Source: UBA4124 sp052034745 (GTDB taxonomy: Bacteria > Patescibacteriota > Minisyncoccia > Phycocordibacterales > UBA9973). From it: a DNA stretch of 19,331 nt. Position 1 is the stretch's first letter. The number at the start of each line of letters is the position of its first letter. The notes under the pieces are model-generated. The model was not told where the DNA came from and did no database searches. It saw only the letters and a list, made by a program, of their open reading frames with translations. Below are positions 1 to 7,384 of the stretch, in pieces. Made by a program: the position numbers and the translations under genes. The stretch is from positions 1-19,331 of the forward strand of contig JBPOIF010000016.1 in NCBI GenBank assembly GCA_052034745.1, written 5' to 3'.

Positions 1-977
1 GCATCGAGCACGTTGAACTCTGCTGCAGAGACAGTTGTCCCGTTCAAAACAAAAGTGGATGAAGAATCTCCAGTAAGAGTAACCGTGTCAAGCGAATCTC
101 CAAAAGAGATCGCATCCGCATCAGCATTGGTGCCAACCGTGATAGTGTCGCATGAGGCACTGTTACAGATCGACACTGATGTTGCGTTTGTATTTCCAAA
201 CGTGAGCCCTCCTGCAGTACTTGTATCAATGCCCTGCCCCGCACCAACAAGCAGTCCTCCCGCGATGGTGAGTACCCCTGTGGAAGTGATCTTGTTTGAT
301 GAAGAATAAAACTGGATGTCACCAGTGACCCCACTTTGGAATGTAAGTGCATTTGTACTTGTTGCCTTGAGCCCAGCATTTGATGCATCACTAAGCACTA
401 TTGCTCCTGAGGTAAGCACTGGAATCTGTGAACCCGTTGCAGACTGTGCAGGAGTAAACCCTCCGACAGTCCCTGAGTTTATTGCAAAGGCAGAAGATAC
501 AACACGAGGTCGTGGCGAAAGTGATTCGAAACTTTCTGCACCATCTCCTGGTGCACAGGTTGCACCTGCTTTTGTTGCAACTTGCACATCAACATACGCC
601 TGGTCATCAGTAAAAGTAAGATCGAGTGTGTCTCCTCCCGCACCAGTGTCCCCGATGTTTGCGTCAAATACTCCTTCTCGAGTATTGATGGTCATCGTCG
701 AAGGAGAACCTGCTGGCCAGATTTTAGTACCAGCAGTCGCCGCATCGTAAAGTGAAAACTTGTAACAATACTCTGTCCCTACCGAACCTCCGAGAAGGTT
801 CCCGCTTGAATCAAGAAGGCGACCTTGAAAATTTATAATCTTTGGAATCCCTGCGGTAGCAGAAAGTTGTGGTCCAAAAATAGAAAAAATAGCAACGAAA
901 AATAACCCGGTACTCACTAAAAATGCCCGAGAAAAACGGCGTGTAACTGCAACAACCTTTTTCGGTAATCGTTTCAT
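1..977 (-). CDS. Large exported surface protein, N-terminal part (runs off left edge)
   Basis: An open frame of 325 codons runs from ATG at 977 to the window edge without a stop, so the C-terminus is missing. The N-terminus is basic (MKRLPKKVV, then RR) followed by a hydrophobic stretch to about residue 42, consistent with a signal peptide or anchor. Mature sequence begins IPKIINFQGRLLDSSGN, an opening I associate with giant CPR surface proteins. It continues as Ser/Thr/Gly-rich beta-type sequence with short similar units such as TSVSICNSASCDTITVGTNA and GDSLDTVTLTGDSSSTF, and GTTVSAAEFNVLD, which resembles repeats of phage tail-fibre-like proteins. Four cysteines lie in the exported part. 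An AAGGAT Shine-Dalgarno element at 985-990 supports the start. It lies behind a terminator and is probably a separate unit from the upstream surface genes. Function is unknown; adhesin or fibre-like surface protein is inference. Confidence 0.8.
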   Translation of the reverse strand, partial: MKRLPKKVVAVTRRFSRAFLVSTGLFFVAIFSIFGPQLSATAGIPKIINFQGRLLDSSGNLLGGSVGTEYCYKFSLYDAATAGTKIWPAGSPSTMTINTREGVFDANIGDTGAGGDTLDLTFTDDQAYVDVQVATKAGATCAPGDGAESFESLSPRPRVVSSAFAINSGTVGGFTPAQSATGSQIPVLTSGAIVLSDASNAGLKATSTNALTFQSGVTGDIQFYSSSNKITSTGVLTIAGGLLVGAGQGIDTSTAGGLTFGNTNATSVSICNSASCDTITVGTNADADAISFGDSLDTVTLTGDSSSTFVLNGTTVSAAEFNVLD

Positions 978-1021
978 CTATTTTATCCTTATTTTACCAT
1001 AGTATTTACCAAAAAACGTCT

Positions 1022-1049
1022 ATAATATATGCGACGTATTGTGGAAAAA
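1022..1049 (-). promoter_or_regulatory. Candidate promoter for the left-edge surface protein
   Basis: Minus-strand -10 candidate TATTAT (1022-1027) lies 16 bp from a weak -35 TTTTTC (1044-1049), just after the terminator of the preceding gene. It would give a leader of about 40 nt that includes the AAGGAT ribosome-binding site at 985-990. A second candidate, an extended -10 TGGTAAAAT at 991-999, would give a much shorter leader without that site. I cannot choose between them from sequence alone. Confidence 0.35.
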
Positions 1050-1074
1050 GAAAAATCGGGATAAAACCCGATTT
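1045..1074 (-). terminator. Rho-independent terminator after the solute-binding sensor-like gene
   Basis: Perfect 8-bp inverted repeat AAATCGGG (1053-1060) and CCCGATTT (1067-1074) with a 6-nt loop. On the minus strand it is followed by a T-rich tract (TTTTTCTTTTTCC). The stem overlaps the stop codon of the gene ending at 1073, so it closes the surface-gene unit. Confidence 0.8.
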
Positions 1075-2164
1075 AATCCTTTATTTGATTGATTTTTTCG
1101 ACTATTTCTTTCTCTCTCATTTCGATTTCTTTAAGCTCCTCTGCAATCACTGAACTCATCTCCTCAAGATCCTTCATTTCATCGACAAGCACCTCGACAT
1201 TTTGAGACTGTTTTTTACGAGAAAATACCCTCCATCTCCTTTTTGTCACCACAAACAAAACAGCAAAAAATATAGCAATCAGGACCCCAATATACAGCAC
1301 AACAAACAACGTATCTTTTTCAAAAAAAGAGGTAGCTGCACTTCTTTTCTCTTCCCCTCCTGGAAGAGTGGCCCATTTTTCTGAAAGCATCACACGTTCA
1401 TCTTTGGTGATTTGGGTCATTCCTTTTTCAATAATCGACTGCAGGATTTGCTTGTCTTTTGGTATCGCAAATGTTGGCTCATAGTCTATACCAAGATTCC
1501 CCACTATCTTTACACTACTGACCACCTGCTTTGACAAAAAGAAAGAAAGTGATGCAACATCCATCAGCACCGCATCTGTTTCTGCAAGCACTGTTTGTTG
1601 AAGTCCGATTTCATTATCTGAAACTGTTTCAAGCACCACACGAGGATAGTTCTCACGAATAAAAGATTCTGCAAGTGACCCTTCAACAACAGCGACCCTT
1701 TTTCCCGCAAAGTCATTCATCGTGGCATTCTTTCGGATATCGGCATCTTTTCGGGCAACAATAACTATCGGTACCTGTGCGATCGACTCAGTAAAGACAA
1801 ATATCTTTTCTGCTTCTTCTGAAGGAGAAATAGAAAGAGCCACATCCCCTTTCCCGTTTTGCATATCAGAAATAATTTGTGATTGTGATCGAGGAGTTGC
1901 GTAGTGAATTTTTATTCCAAGTGTACTTGCAATGATTTCAAAATAATCTACACACATCCCCTGAACGATTCCTGACTGACTCTGATATGAAAATGGTGGG
2001 TAGTTTTTCCCAGGATAGACAACGATAGTATCGTTGCGCGTCGAGAGCCAGTAGTTCTCTTCTTTTGAAAGAATCGGCGAATCTGCAGCGTGCGTGTTCG
2101 CGCTAAAAAACGGCAAAAAACCGTATAGAATAAGGACAAAAACAAATCTTGCAATTCCTTTCAT
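1073..2164 (-). CDS. Membrane-anchored solute-binding (SBP_bac_3-like) protein without kinase
   Basis: 363 residues. A signal peptide ends about residue 27. Residues 35-268 form a family-3 periplasmic solute-binding domain, opening like the sensor domains of BvgS/EvgS-type kinases: ENYWLSTRNDTIVVYPG, then YPPFSY and GMCVDYFEIIASTLGI. A single transmembrane helix follows (about 285-307), then a basic juxtamembrane stretch and a charged heptad-like segment (about 322-363) that should form a coiled coil. No histidine kinase, GGDEF or methyl-accepting domain follows; the protein simply ends. The fold predicts binding of an amino acid or similar small polar ligand outside the membrane. How it would signal is unknown, perhaps by oligomerising or binding a cytoplasmic partner through the coiled coil. 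It is the last gene of the surface block, 17 bp after a cohesin-like gene, and has its own strong -10. Confidence 0.8.
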   Translation of the reverse strand: MKGIARFVFVLILYGFLPFFSANTHAADSPILSKEENYWLSTRNDTIVVYPGKNYPPFSYQSQSGIVQGMCVDYFEIIASTLGIKIHYATPRSQSQIISDMQNGKGDVALSISPSEEAEKIFVFTESIAQVPIVIVARKDADIRKNATMNDFAGKRVAVVEGSLAESFIRENYPRVVLETVSDNEIGLQQTVLAETDAVLMDVASLSFFLSKQVVSSVKIVGNLGIDYEPTFAIPKDKQILQSIIEKGMTQITKDERVMLSEKWATLPGGEEKRSAATSFFEKDTLFVVLYIGVLIAIFFAVLFVVTKRRWRVFSRKKQSQNVEVLVDEMKDLEEMSSVIAEELKEIEMREKEIVEKINQIKD

Positions 2165-2171
2165 GTCCCCT

Positions 2172-2180
2172 ATTATACCA
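2172..2180 (-). promoter_or_regulatory. Extended -10 promoter, predicted leaderless transcript
   Basis: The 17-bp gap before the solute-binding gene contains TGGTATAAT, a perfect -10 with a TGn extension, on the minus strand. The hexamer ends 7 nt before the ATG at 2164, so transcription should start at or within a base or two of the start codon. A -35 is poor (TTCTGA, 17 bp upstream), as is common with extended -10 sites. This would allow the gene to be expressed separately from the upstream surface genes. Confidence 0.6.
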
Positions 2181-2181
2181 T

Positions 2182-3291
2182 TTATTTCGGTGTTTCAGAA
2201 GAAGACAACAACGTATCAGTTGTATGCTCCATGACCTTATCTTGTCGGTTAAGCTCGTGTGCAGAGAGTTCGATTTTCTCCTCTTCAAGACCAAGACGTC
2301 TCTTGATAACACGCATACGACGAAACGAATACCATGGAATAAAATAGATAAGCACGATAAGTCCCACAATCGGTATGAGAAGTGCGAGGATATTTACAAA
2401 CACAACAAGTCCTCGAACAATGCGACTATCGCTGACAAACAACTGCACACCGAGCCCTGGCTTTTCTACATTGTTTTTGTCATCAACAAGAAACGGTGTT
2501 GCATTGTATGCTCCCGCAAGAAGATTCGGTGGAGATGCGTACTCAAACGTCCCATCGTTTGGATCGTTTTTTACAAGCGCTTCACTGAGATTGCGCTTGC
2601 TGGTTTGAAGGCTCGCAATAAATTGTTCCCCTATAGAACGAAATGATGCATCATGAAAAACTATTTTTGTGATTGCCCCAGGTTCACCTTTGCCTTTAAG
2701 ATACAATCCCTCGCTTGAACCAATAAGCGGTGAATAGTCTATGATCACTGGAAGTGCGAGCGACTTTGTATTTCCTCCTGGCTGCACTGTCGCCACCCCG
2801 GGCGGCAAAAAAGTATCACCTCCGCCAATAGCTATCGATGCTGCTCCAAGCCCTTTTATGATGTTACTTCCGAGACCATCGTTTGCGAGAATCGCAGCGT
2901 TCGTAAAAACAAGTTGCGCTATTCCTTGTTTCTTGCCAGAAAAAGTAACCGTAAACAATACCCCTGACGAACCCTGATAGCCAGGACTGAGCGCAACGCC
3001 TTCAAAAAGAATTTTCCCCCCTACCACATGAGGTTCTTCGGTCCAAAAATCAATCACGCTCCCCCCTTTATCGATACTGACAACAGAAAGAGACGCCGGA
3101 TACGAAAGCGCTGCAGAAACGGCATTCATCGCCTGTAGCGGCGACGAAACCACTACTTTGACCGAGACATTTTCTCCAAGCGAAATTGTCTTTTTTGCAG
3201 GAAAGGCAGAGACAATCTGAGCACTCACAAGAGAAGCACCGAACAAGATGCCTAGAAAAGATACGACAAAAACAGCACGAAAAATAATCAT
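2182..3291 (-). CDS. Membrane-anchored cohesin-like domain protein (second of two)
   Basis: 369 residues: signal peptide 1-24, a cohesin-like beta domain about 26-154 (starts IVSAFPAKKTISLGENVSVKV; later GGKILFEGVALSPGYQGSSG and ILANDGLGSNII), a linker rich in Gly/Pro, a second beta domain about 180-287, a transmembrane helix 293-319, and a cytoplasmic tail of about 50 charged residues. The pattern of 'GENVSVKV', 'GKI.F.G' and a late 'NDG.G' is typical of cohesin modules. Cohesins normally bind dockerins, and a dockerin protein is encoded two genes upstream. The ATG overlaps the stop of the preceding cohesin-like gene in an ATGA, implying translational coupling. No catalytic domain is visible. 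Cohesin assignment is by pattern; other carbohydrate-binding-like beta sandwiches would be the alternative. Confidence 0.75.
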   Translation of the reverse strand: MIIFRAVFVVSFLGILFGASLVSAQIVSAFPAKKTISLGENVSVKVVVSSPLQAMNAVSAALSYPASLSVVSIDKGGSVIDFWTEEPHVVGGKILFEGVALSPGYQGSSGVLFTVTFSGKKQGIAQLVFTNAAILANDGLGSNIIKGLGAASIAIGGGDTFLPPGVATVQPGGNTKSLALPVIIDYSPLIGSSEGLYLKGKGEPGAITKIVFHDASFRSIGEQFIASLQTSKRNLSEALVKNDPNDGTFEYASPPNLLAGAYNATPFLVDDKNNVEKPGLGVQLFVSDSRIVRGLVVFVNILALLIPIVGLIVLIYFIPWYSFRRMRVIKRRLGLEEEKIELSAHELNRQDKVMEHTTDTLLSSSETPK

Positions 3292-4190
3292 TTCAAAATC
3301 GCAATTCGTCTGCGATAGACATATATCACTATAGCAATTACAGAAACAATCGCAATCAGAGTAACTCTCGCAGTTCCTGCGTCTCCGGGGAGTACTATCG
3401 AAGCTTCCTGATAATTACCCGCAAAATCAACAGCTCGAACCGTCACCGAATAAGGCAAGAGTCGATGCGGGACAGGAAGAGGGCTCGATGTCGTAACGAA
3501 TCGACCCCTGCCAATACTGACCTCGTAATGATCAATCCCCGAATCTTTATCCATCGCGTTAAACGAAAGCATTGCGGGAGTTTTGCCGAAGAGGGACCCC
3601 TCTATCTGTTCAATAATAAAAGGAAGTGGCGGTGTCGTATCAGTTCCTTCAAGGGTGCCAAGCGGTCGTTTTGGCAATACGACCAACGATAGAGAATATT
3701 GAGGGACTGCAATCAAAGACCCTCGCCCGTCGTTTCGAAGAAGCGAAACGTCTTTCAATACAAACCCTCCTTGCCCCTCTCGAAGAGGTCGAAACAAAAG
3801 CCGAGCAACAGGAAGCGCTTTTTCTTTTGAACGAAGTGGGTCATATAACCGTTCAACACCCCCAGGAATCACTCCAGAGAACTGAATCTCTCCTGGCACA
3901 GTCTCATGCGGCTTTACCACCCACAAAGAAACGACCCCTTCATCGGCATCATAGCCCTCAAATGAGTAGTGAGAAGAAGGAAATACGACAGAAGCATCTA
4001 TCGAATTTATATTTTCTCCTTCAGTCTCAACAAAAACATCAACAACAAATTGTTCCTCAACTGATGGGGGGCGCGGTGTCTCCAAAGACCCCGAAGCGGC
4101 GAAACTATACAAAGGAAATACAAAAAAGAGCGCCGCCAAAAACAATAGGGCGTTTATGACAATTTGTTTTTTGAAAAAATAATACAACAT
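3288..4190 (-). CDS. Membrane-anchored cohesin-like plus Ig-like domain protein (first of two)
   Basis: 300 residues from the ATG at 4190: signal peptide 1-32 (FFKK then a hydrophobic run), cohesin-like domain about 47-172 (FVVDVFVETEGENINSIDAS, GEIQFSGVIPGG, LLRNDGRGS), an Ig-like or cadherin-like domain 186-267 (DKDSGIDHYEVSIGRG, then VRAVDFAGN), and a C-terminal transmembrane helix 274-291 ending in RRR. The open frame continues upstream to 4568, but that part lies over the dockerin gene and precedes a textbook signal peptide, so I reject it. ATG 4205 is an alternative start, 15 bp earlier, overlapping the dockerin gene by 8 bp. There is no clear ribosome-binding site; coupling to the upstream gene, which ends 7 bp before, is likely. 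With two short anchors and no catalytic module it looks like a docking protein. The cohesin call is inference from motifs. Confidence 0.75.
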   Translation of the reverse strand: MLYYFFKKQIVINALLFLAALFFVFPLYSFAASGSLETPRPPSVEEQFVVDVFVETEGENINSIDASVVFPSSHYSFEGYDADEGVVSLWVVKPHETVPGEIQFSGVIPGGVERLYDPLRSKEKALPVARLLFRPLREGQGGFVLKDVSLLRNDGRGSLIAVPQYSLSLVVLPKRPLGTLEGTDTTPPLPFIIEQIEGSLFGKTPAMLSFNAMDKDSGIDHYEVSIGRGRFVTTSSPLPVPHRLLPYSVTVRAVDFAGNYQEASIVLPGDAGTARVTLIAIVSVIAIVIYVYRRRIAILK

Positions 4191-4197
4191 CGTATAA

Positions 4198-5085
4198 CTA
4201 TCCATTCCAATAAAAAGCAAGGATACTAAAATCGACAAGGTTGATCGTCCCGTCTTTATTCGTATCAACACATGGTGGAGGATTTTTCTTACCAAACCAA
4301 TATGCGAGTACTGAAAAATCAACAAGGGTAACCTTTTGATCGACATTGCAATCTCCTGGAATATTGGTTGAAGTGTCCACTCGTGTAATCGAGGCAGGAC
4401 CGACGATGATCCGCAATACCTGACTTGTTCGTGTATCCGCGATGTATTTTGCTCGAACAAGATATTCCCCCATCGACAAACTAATTGGTGCGATAAGTCG
4501 ATATGCTCCGCCCCCATCAGAAGAAAGCGTGAAGATTTTATTTTCAATACCTTCAAAGATAATCTCAAGCGGCATCGTCGGGAGTGCCATCCCCAGTGCG
4601 GTAATAAAATCTCCCCGCTTCACCGAAACTTTATCCGTTGTGATAGTGGGAGCAAAACGAACACCAACAATCTCCGTCAGAGTACCTGTATAGAGCACTG
4701 TGGGGAAATTCAAAAGCGTTGATCTCCTTCCCGCAGTATCAGTTGCATACAGCGCAAAGAAGATACGCGTCGCTTCATTGACATCAGTAAACAAAAAAGT
4801 AAACCTTCCTCCTGTATCTGCAACAGTTGTCGCGACGACGATACCTCCTCGAAGGAGGGTCACCGTTGCATTAGGATAAGCAAGCCCTGAAAAACGAATC
4901 CCCGTTCGAACGGTAGAACCGCCACCACCAGTATTGTCATCAAGTGTCGGAAGCGATGTCACGGTCGCCGAGACCGTCGTTGACTGCGTATCAACAACAG
5001 TCTGCGCACTAACTGTTATCTGCCATGCAAACAATGCGCATGCCGCTATTGCAACACTGACAATGGAAACTGCTCGAGTGCGCAT
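4198..5085 (-). CDS. Exported dockerin-domain protein
   Basis: 295 residues. Signal peptide ends about residue 27 (ITVSAQ). Two beta-sandwich, Ig-like or carboxypeptidase-regulatory-like domains follow: about 60-135 (GIRFSGLAYPNATVTLLRGG) and 140-230. The C-terminus (243-295) is a dockerin: two F-hand-type calcium loops, D245-N247-D249-V252-D256 and D274-N276-D278-G279-I281-D285, each followed by the LVDFS(V/I)LA helix. The first loop has Gln where Gly is usual, but all coordinating positions are filled. C246 and C272 could form a disulfide. Dockerins bind cohesins with high affinity, and the next two genes encode membrane-anchored cohesin-like proteins, so a surface complex is the natural inference. 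No glycoside hydrolase or other enzyme domain is visible, unlike cellulosomal dockerin proteins. Confidence 0.85.
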   Translation of the reverse strand: MRTRAVSIVSVAIAACALFAWQITVSAQTVVDTQSTTVSATVTSLPTLDDNTGGGGSTVRTGIRFSGLAYPNATVTLLRGGIVVATTVADTGGRFTFLFTDVNEATRIFFALYATDTAGRRSTLLNFPTVLYTGTLTEIVGVRFAPTITTDKVSVKRGDFITALGMALPTMPLEIIFEGIENKIFTLSSDGGGAYRLIAPISLSMGEYLVRAKYIADTRTSQVLRIIVGPASITRVDTSTNIPGDCNVDQKVTLVDFSVLAYWFGKKNPPPCVDTNKDGTINLVDFSILAFYWNG

Positions 5086-5092
5086 ACCCGCA

Positions 5093-6112
5093 TCATCGCA
5101 GACGTCCCTGTTCTGCGTAACGATGTGCTTTACGGATAATAGAACGATTGTATCGTCTCAAAAAGAATCGAAGGATAACAAATACTATAAAAATTCCTGG
5201 GATAAGAACAAGGAGAAGTTCCCAAGGAAAGACAATGAAATAAACTGATTTACTCGTCACCCGTTGATCTTCGGTTCCAAACTCCGTCTTGAGCTGTGCT
5301 CGAAAGATACCAACAGCAAAATTATTCCACTCTTGTTTGAGTGCTCGTCCAAATGAATATGGGAGTGCTTCGTATTGTTTCTTTTCTTCTACAGAACTTC
5401 CTTTTGACCACTCAGGAAGAAACTTACGAGTAGTATTGGGGAGTACATTTCCTTCAACAGGATTTGCGTCGATCTTTGCAACGCGCCACCCGAGAATCGA
5501 ACGGACAGTGATTGTCCCTACCGGTTTGACACGGTCACCTCCTTGGTTCGAGAAACGATACTGAAACCCAACAGGGAGCATTCGGTAAAGCCACTGCCCT
5601 CCGCGTGTCCCAAAATCAACGAGCCCCATCGATTCTTGCACTTCCCCACTCACCGACAACAGAACGAGCATGCCTGTCTTTGATCCTACAGAAACAGCAC
5701 CTGATTGGGAGGGAGGAGTCGTCCCCCAGAAAACAGCAGCAAAGTGACCTCCAGGAGTTGCATCAGAAGGGATACTGATAGTGAGCACTATTTCTTTACT
5801 TTCACCCCCTCTCAGAGTAAGTGCCTCTCCTGAAATACTCATCCATGTTCCAAGGTCATCTTTTGGTTCTACGAACACTGGAGTTCCTGACTCTCCCTGT
5901 GCTTCAAAGTTGGTAAACGAAGGGTACAGTGTCTCCGATTCGTTTGTCTCGTTGACCAAGAGTATTTTCTTGGTGATAGTCTGCCCTGGATCTCCACTCG
6001 TTTCAATACGAGAAGGAGAGATAGTGAGCGCATGCGTCGACACCGGAAATAACAACACCACCACAAGGGCAAGTGTGTGAAGCCATGTAAAGTGATGGTG
6101 TGGAAGACGCAT
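5093..6112 (-). CDS. DUF916-like membrane-anchored surface protein
   Basis: 339 residues: signal peptide 1-28 (…VSTHA), then LTISPSRIETSGDPGQTITKK, the opening of DUF916 or WxL-interacting-type proteins, in which the first beta domain (about 30-150, ending in PGGHFAAVFWG) resembles a P-pilus-chaperone-like Ig fold. A second beta domain spans about 155-285, followed by a transmembrane helix about 292-315 and a basic tail (RFFLRRYNRS…). Proteins of this type sit at the cell surface and are thought to hold other wall or surface proteins; that is family knowledge from Gram-positive bacteria and may not carry over. It lies 7 bp before the dockerin gene and 24 bp after the upstream surface gene, so co-expression is likely. 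It has no cysteines. Exact partner unknown. Confidence 0.75.
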   Translation of the reverse strand: MRLPHHHFTWLHTLALVVVLLFPVSTHALTISPSRIETSGDPGQTITKKILLVNETNESETLYPSFTNFEAQGESGTPVFVEPKDDLGTWMSISGEALTLRGGESKEIVLTISIPSDATPGGHFAAVFWGTTPPSQSGAVSVGSKTGMLVLLSVSGEVQESMGLVDFGTRGGQWLYRMLPVGFQYRFSNQGGDRVKPVGTITVRSILGWRVAKIDANPVEGNVLPNTTRKFLPEWSKGSSVEEKKQYEALPYSFGRALKQEWNNFAVGIFRAQLKTEFGTEDQRVTSKSVYFIVFPWELLLVLIPGIFIVFVILRFFLRRYNRSIIRKAHRYAEQGRLR

Positions 6113-6136
6113 AGAAGGCTCTGTGTTTAAGATCTA

Positions 6137-7267
6137 TTAGTAAGTACCAGTTGCTATGAAGGTAAGCGTATCGGTGTAGTCAGAGTGAGAACCAGTTGTT
6201 GCAGAGATAGCTGCTTGAACCGCAATCTCAGCATGAGCACTCGTTACCGCTCCTGCAGCAGAGAGAATATCCTCCCCTGTTGAAGTAAGTCCTTGGATAT
6301 CATTTGTCTCTGAGTTTGTTGCACAAGTACCAGAGTTATAAGGAGCTGCCTTTGAGAAACCAGTGAGTCCTGAAGTAATTACACAGAGGCCGTAATTTTC
6401 AGTACCGTCAACCATCGCACCATCAGCACTATTGATGTTGTCAGCAGGAACTGATGTTGAGACCAATCCATTTGCACCGTTTGTGTTTCGAACAGTGACC
6501 ACAAGTCCCCCAGGGGCGTTTGAATCTGCTTCTGCAATAATCATGTTGATATTATCGGTAGACCCTGAAACACGAGTATCAGTTGTAGTGATAGAGCCGA
6601 GCGCAACAGAGTATGGAGTATTTGTTTCTCCATCGGCAACAGAGGTGTCGAGGTCAAAGGTAAGCGCCTGGTTGACTGAAGCAGTCACCGTCACCTGATC
6701 ATCATCGATGATATCTACTGTGATGGTCCCTGAGTCCCCAAACGCCCCCCCAATAGTGATAGTGTCATCATCATCAACGGCACCATTGGTCACCGTACTT
6801 GATGAACCGGTTCCTCCAGTTGTTGCAGCAGTACCCATAACGATACGCATACAAAACCCTGCAGTAAGAGTCTGATCTGTCTCTGGACTAAAAGTTATTG
6901 CTTGTCCTGATACAGAAACACCCCAGTCAGTTGCAGAAGGAGTTGTTGCAACAACTTCGTCAGTGTAGTTCGCAGTAGAACAGTTTGCACTGTCCCCGAG
7001 CTCAACATCAAAGTTCGCAGCAGCAGTTGCGGCGAGTGTAAAATCTGCACTAAAGGTAAGCGATATGGTGTCCGCACCACCAGTCTGGATACCGGTTGGT
7101 GTTGCAAACTGCACGGTGACATAGTCAGATGCCGTACTTGCTTTTAATCTCCCGAACGTTGCTTTCGCACTGGTAACAGTTGCAGCGACAGCGGTGAGAG
7201 GAAATGCTACTTGTAACAGAAGCATTGCGACACTCACCATGCCGACAATTTTTGAAAAAATTTTCAT
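6137..7267 (-). CDS. Exported Thr/Ser/Gly-rich protein, paralogous C-terminal domain A
   Basis: 376 residues from the ATG at 7267, which begins a clear signal peptide (MKIFSKIVGMVSVAMLLLQV … TAVAA). An in-frame ATG at 7342 is rejected because the extra 25 residues contain the promoter and no signal. The mature protein is acidic, rich in Thr, Ser, Ala, Gly and Asp, and almost free of Lys and Arg. Residues 30-200 are a beta-type region with a DDDDTITIGGAFGDSGTITV run. Residues 202-376 form a domain shared with the neighbouring gene at 7385-8461, with blocks EADSNAPGG, NGANGLVST, TENYGLCV and AAPYNSGTC. Four cysteines fall in the mature part. There is no C-terminal anchor or sorting signal that I recognise. 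It may be a surface-layer or fibre subunit, but that is only inference from composition. Confidence 0.75.
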   Translation of the reverse strand: MKIFSKIVGMVSVAMLLLQVAFPLTAVAATVTSAKATFGRLKASTASDYVTVQFATPTGIQTGGADTISLTFSADFTLAATAAANFDVELGDSANCSTANYTDEVVATTPSATDWGVSVSGQAITFSPETDQTLTAGFCMRIVMGTAATTGGTGSSSTVTNGAVDDDDTITIGGAFGDSGTITVDIIDDDQVTVTASVNQALTFDLDTSVADGETNTPYSVALGSITTTDTRVSGSTDNINMIIAEADSNAPGGLVVTVRNTNGANGLVSTSVPADNINSADGAMVDGTENYGLCVITSGLTGFSKAAPYNSGTCATNSETNDIQGLTSTGEDILSAAGAVTSAHAEIAVQAAISATTGSHSDYTDTLTFIATGTY

Positions 7268-7310
7268 TGGTTTTGAACAAACTATTGAACTAATAATGAT
7301 ACTGTTGCGC

Positions 7311-7332
7311 AGTATACAGGTCCAGTATAGCA
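7311..7332 (-). promoter_or_regulatory. Candidate promoter of the paralogous surface gene
   Basis: Minus-strand extended -10 TGCTATACT at 7324-7332, with a second TATACT at 7311-7316. The same TGCTATACT is found in front of the neighbouring paralog at 8461. It gives a leader of about 50 nt without a recognisable Shine-Dalgarno sequence. The 117-bp gap holds nothing else that I can support; a GGGAG/CTCCC pair just after the upstream stop is too weak to call a terminator. Confidence 0.4.
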
Positions 7333-7384
7333 ACAAAACCATCGTAAATAAAAGCCTTGGGAGTAAAGTTATCCACAGAGCTCC

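Noticed and set aside
316..750. Plus-strand frame of 144 codons
   Set aside because: It is the complement of the partial surface gene, which is open through the whole 977 bp with a signal peptide and ribosome-binding site.
2149..2646. Plus-strand frame of 165 codons
   Set aside because: It is antisense to the second cohesin-like gene, and its Cys/His/Arg-rich composition is typical of a shadow frame.
3626..4159. Plus-strand frame of 177 codons
   Set aside because: It lies wholly opposite the cohesin-like gene, which has a signal peptide, domain motifs and a membrane anchor; the plus-strand product has no recognisable features.
4191..4568. N-terminal extension of the first cohesin-like protein
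   Set aside because: It overlaps the dockerin coding region and precedes a complete signal peptide starting at 4190 or 4205.
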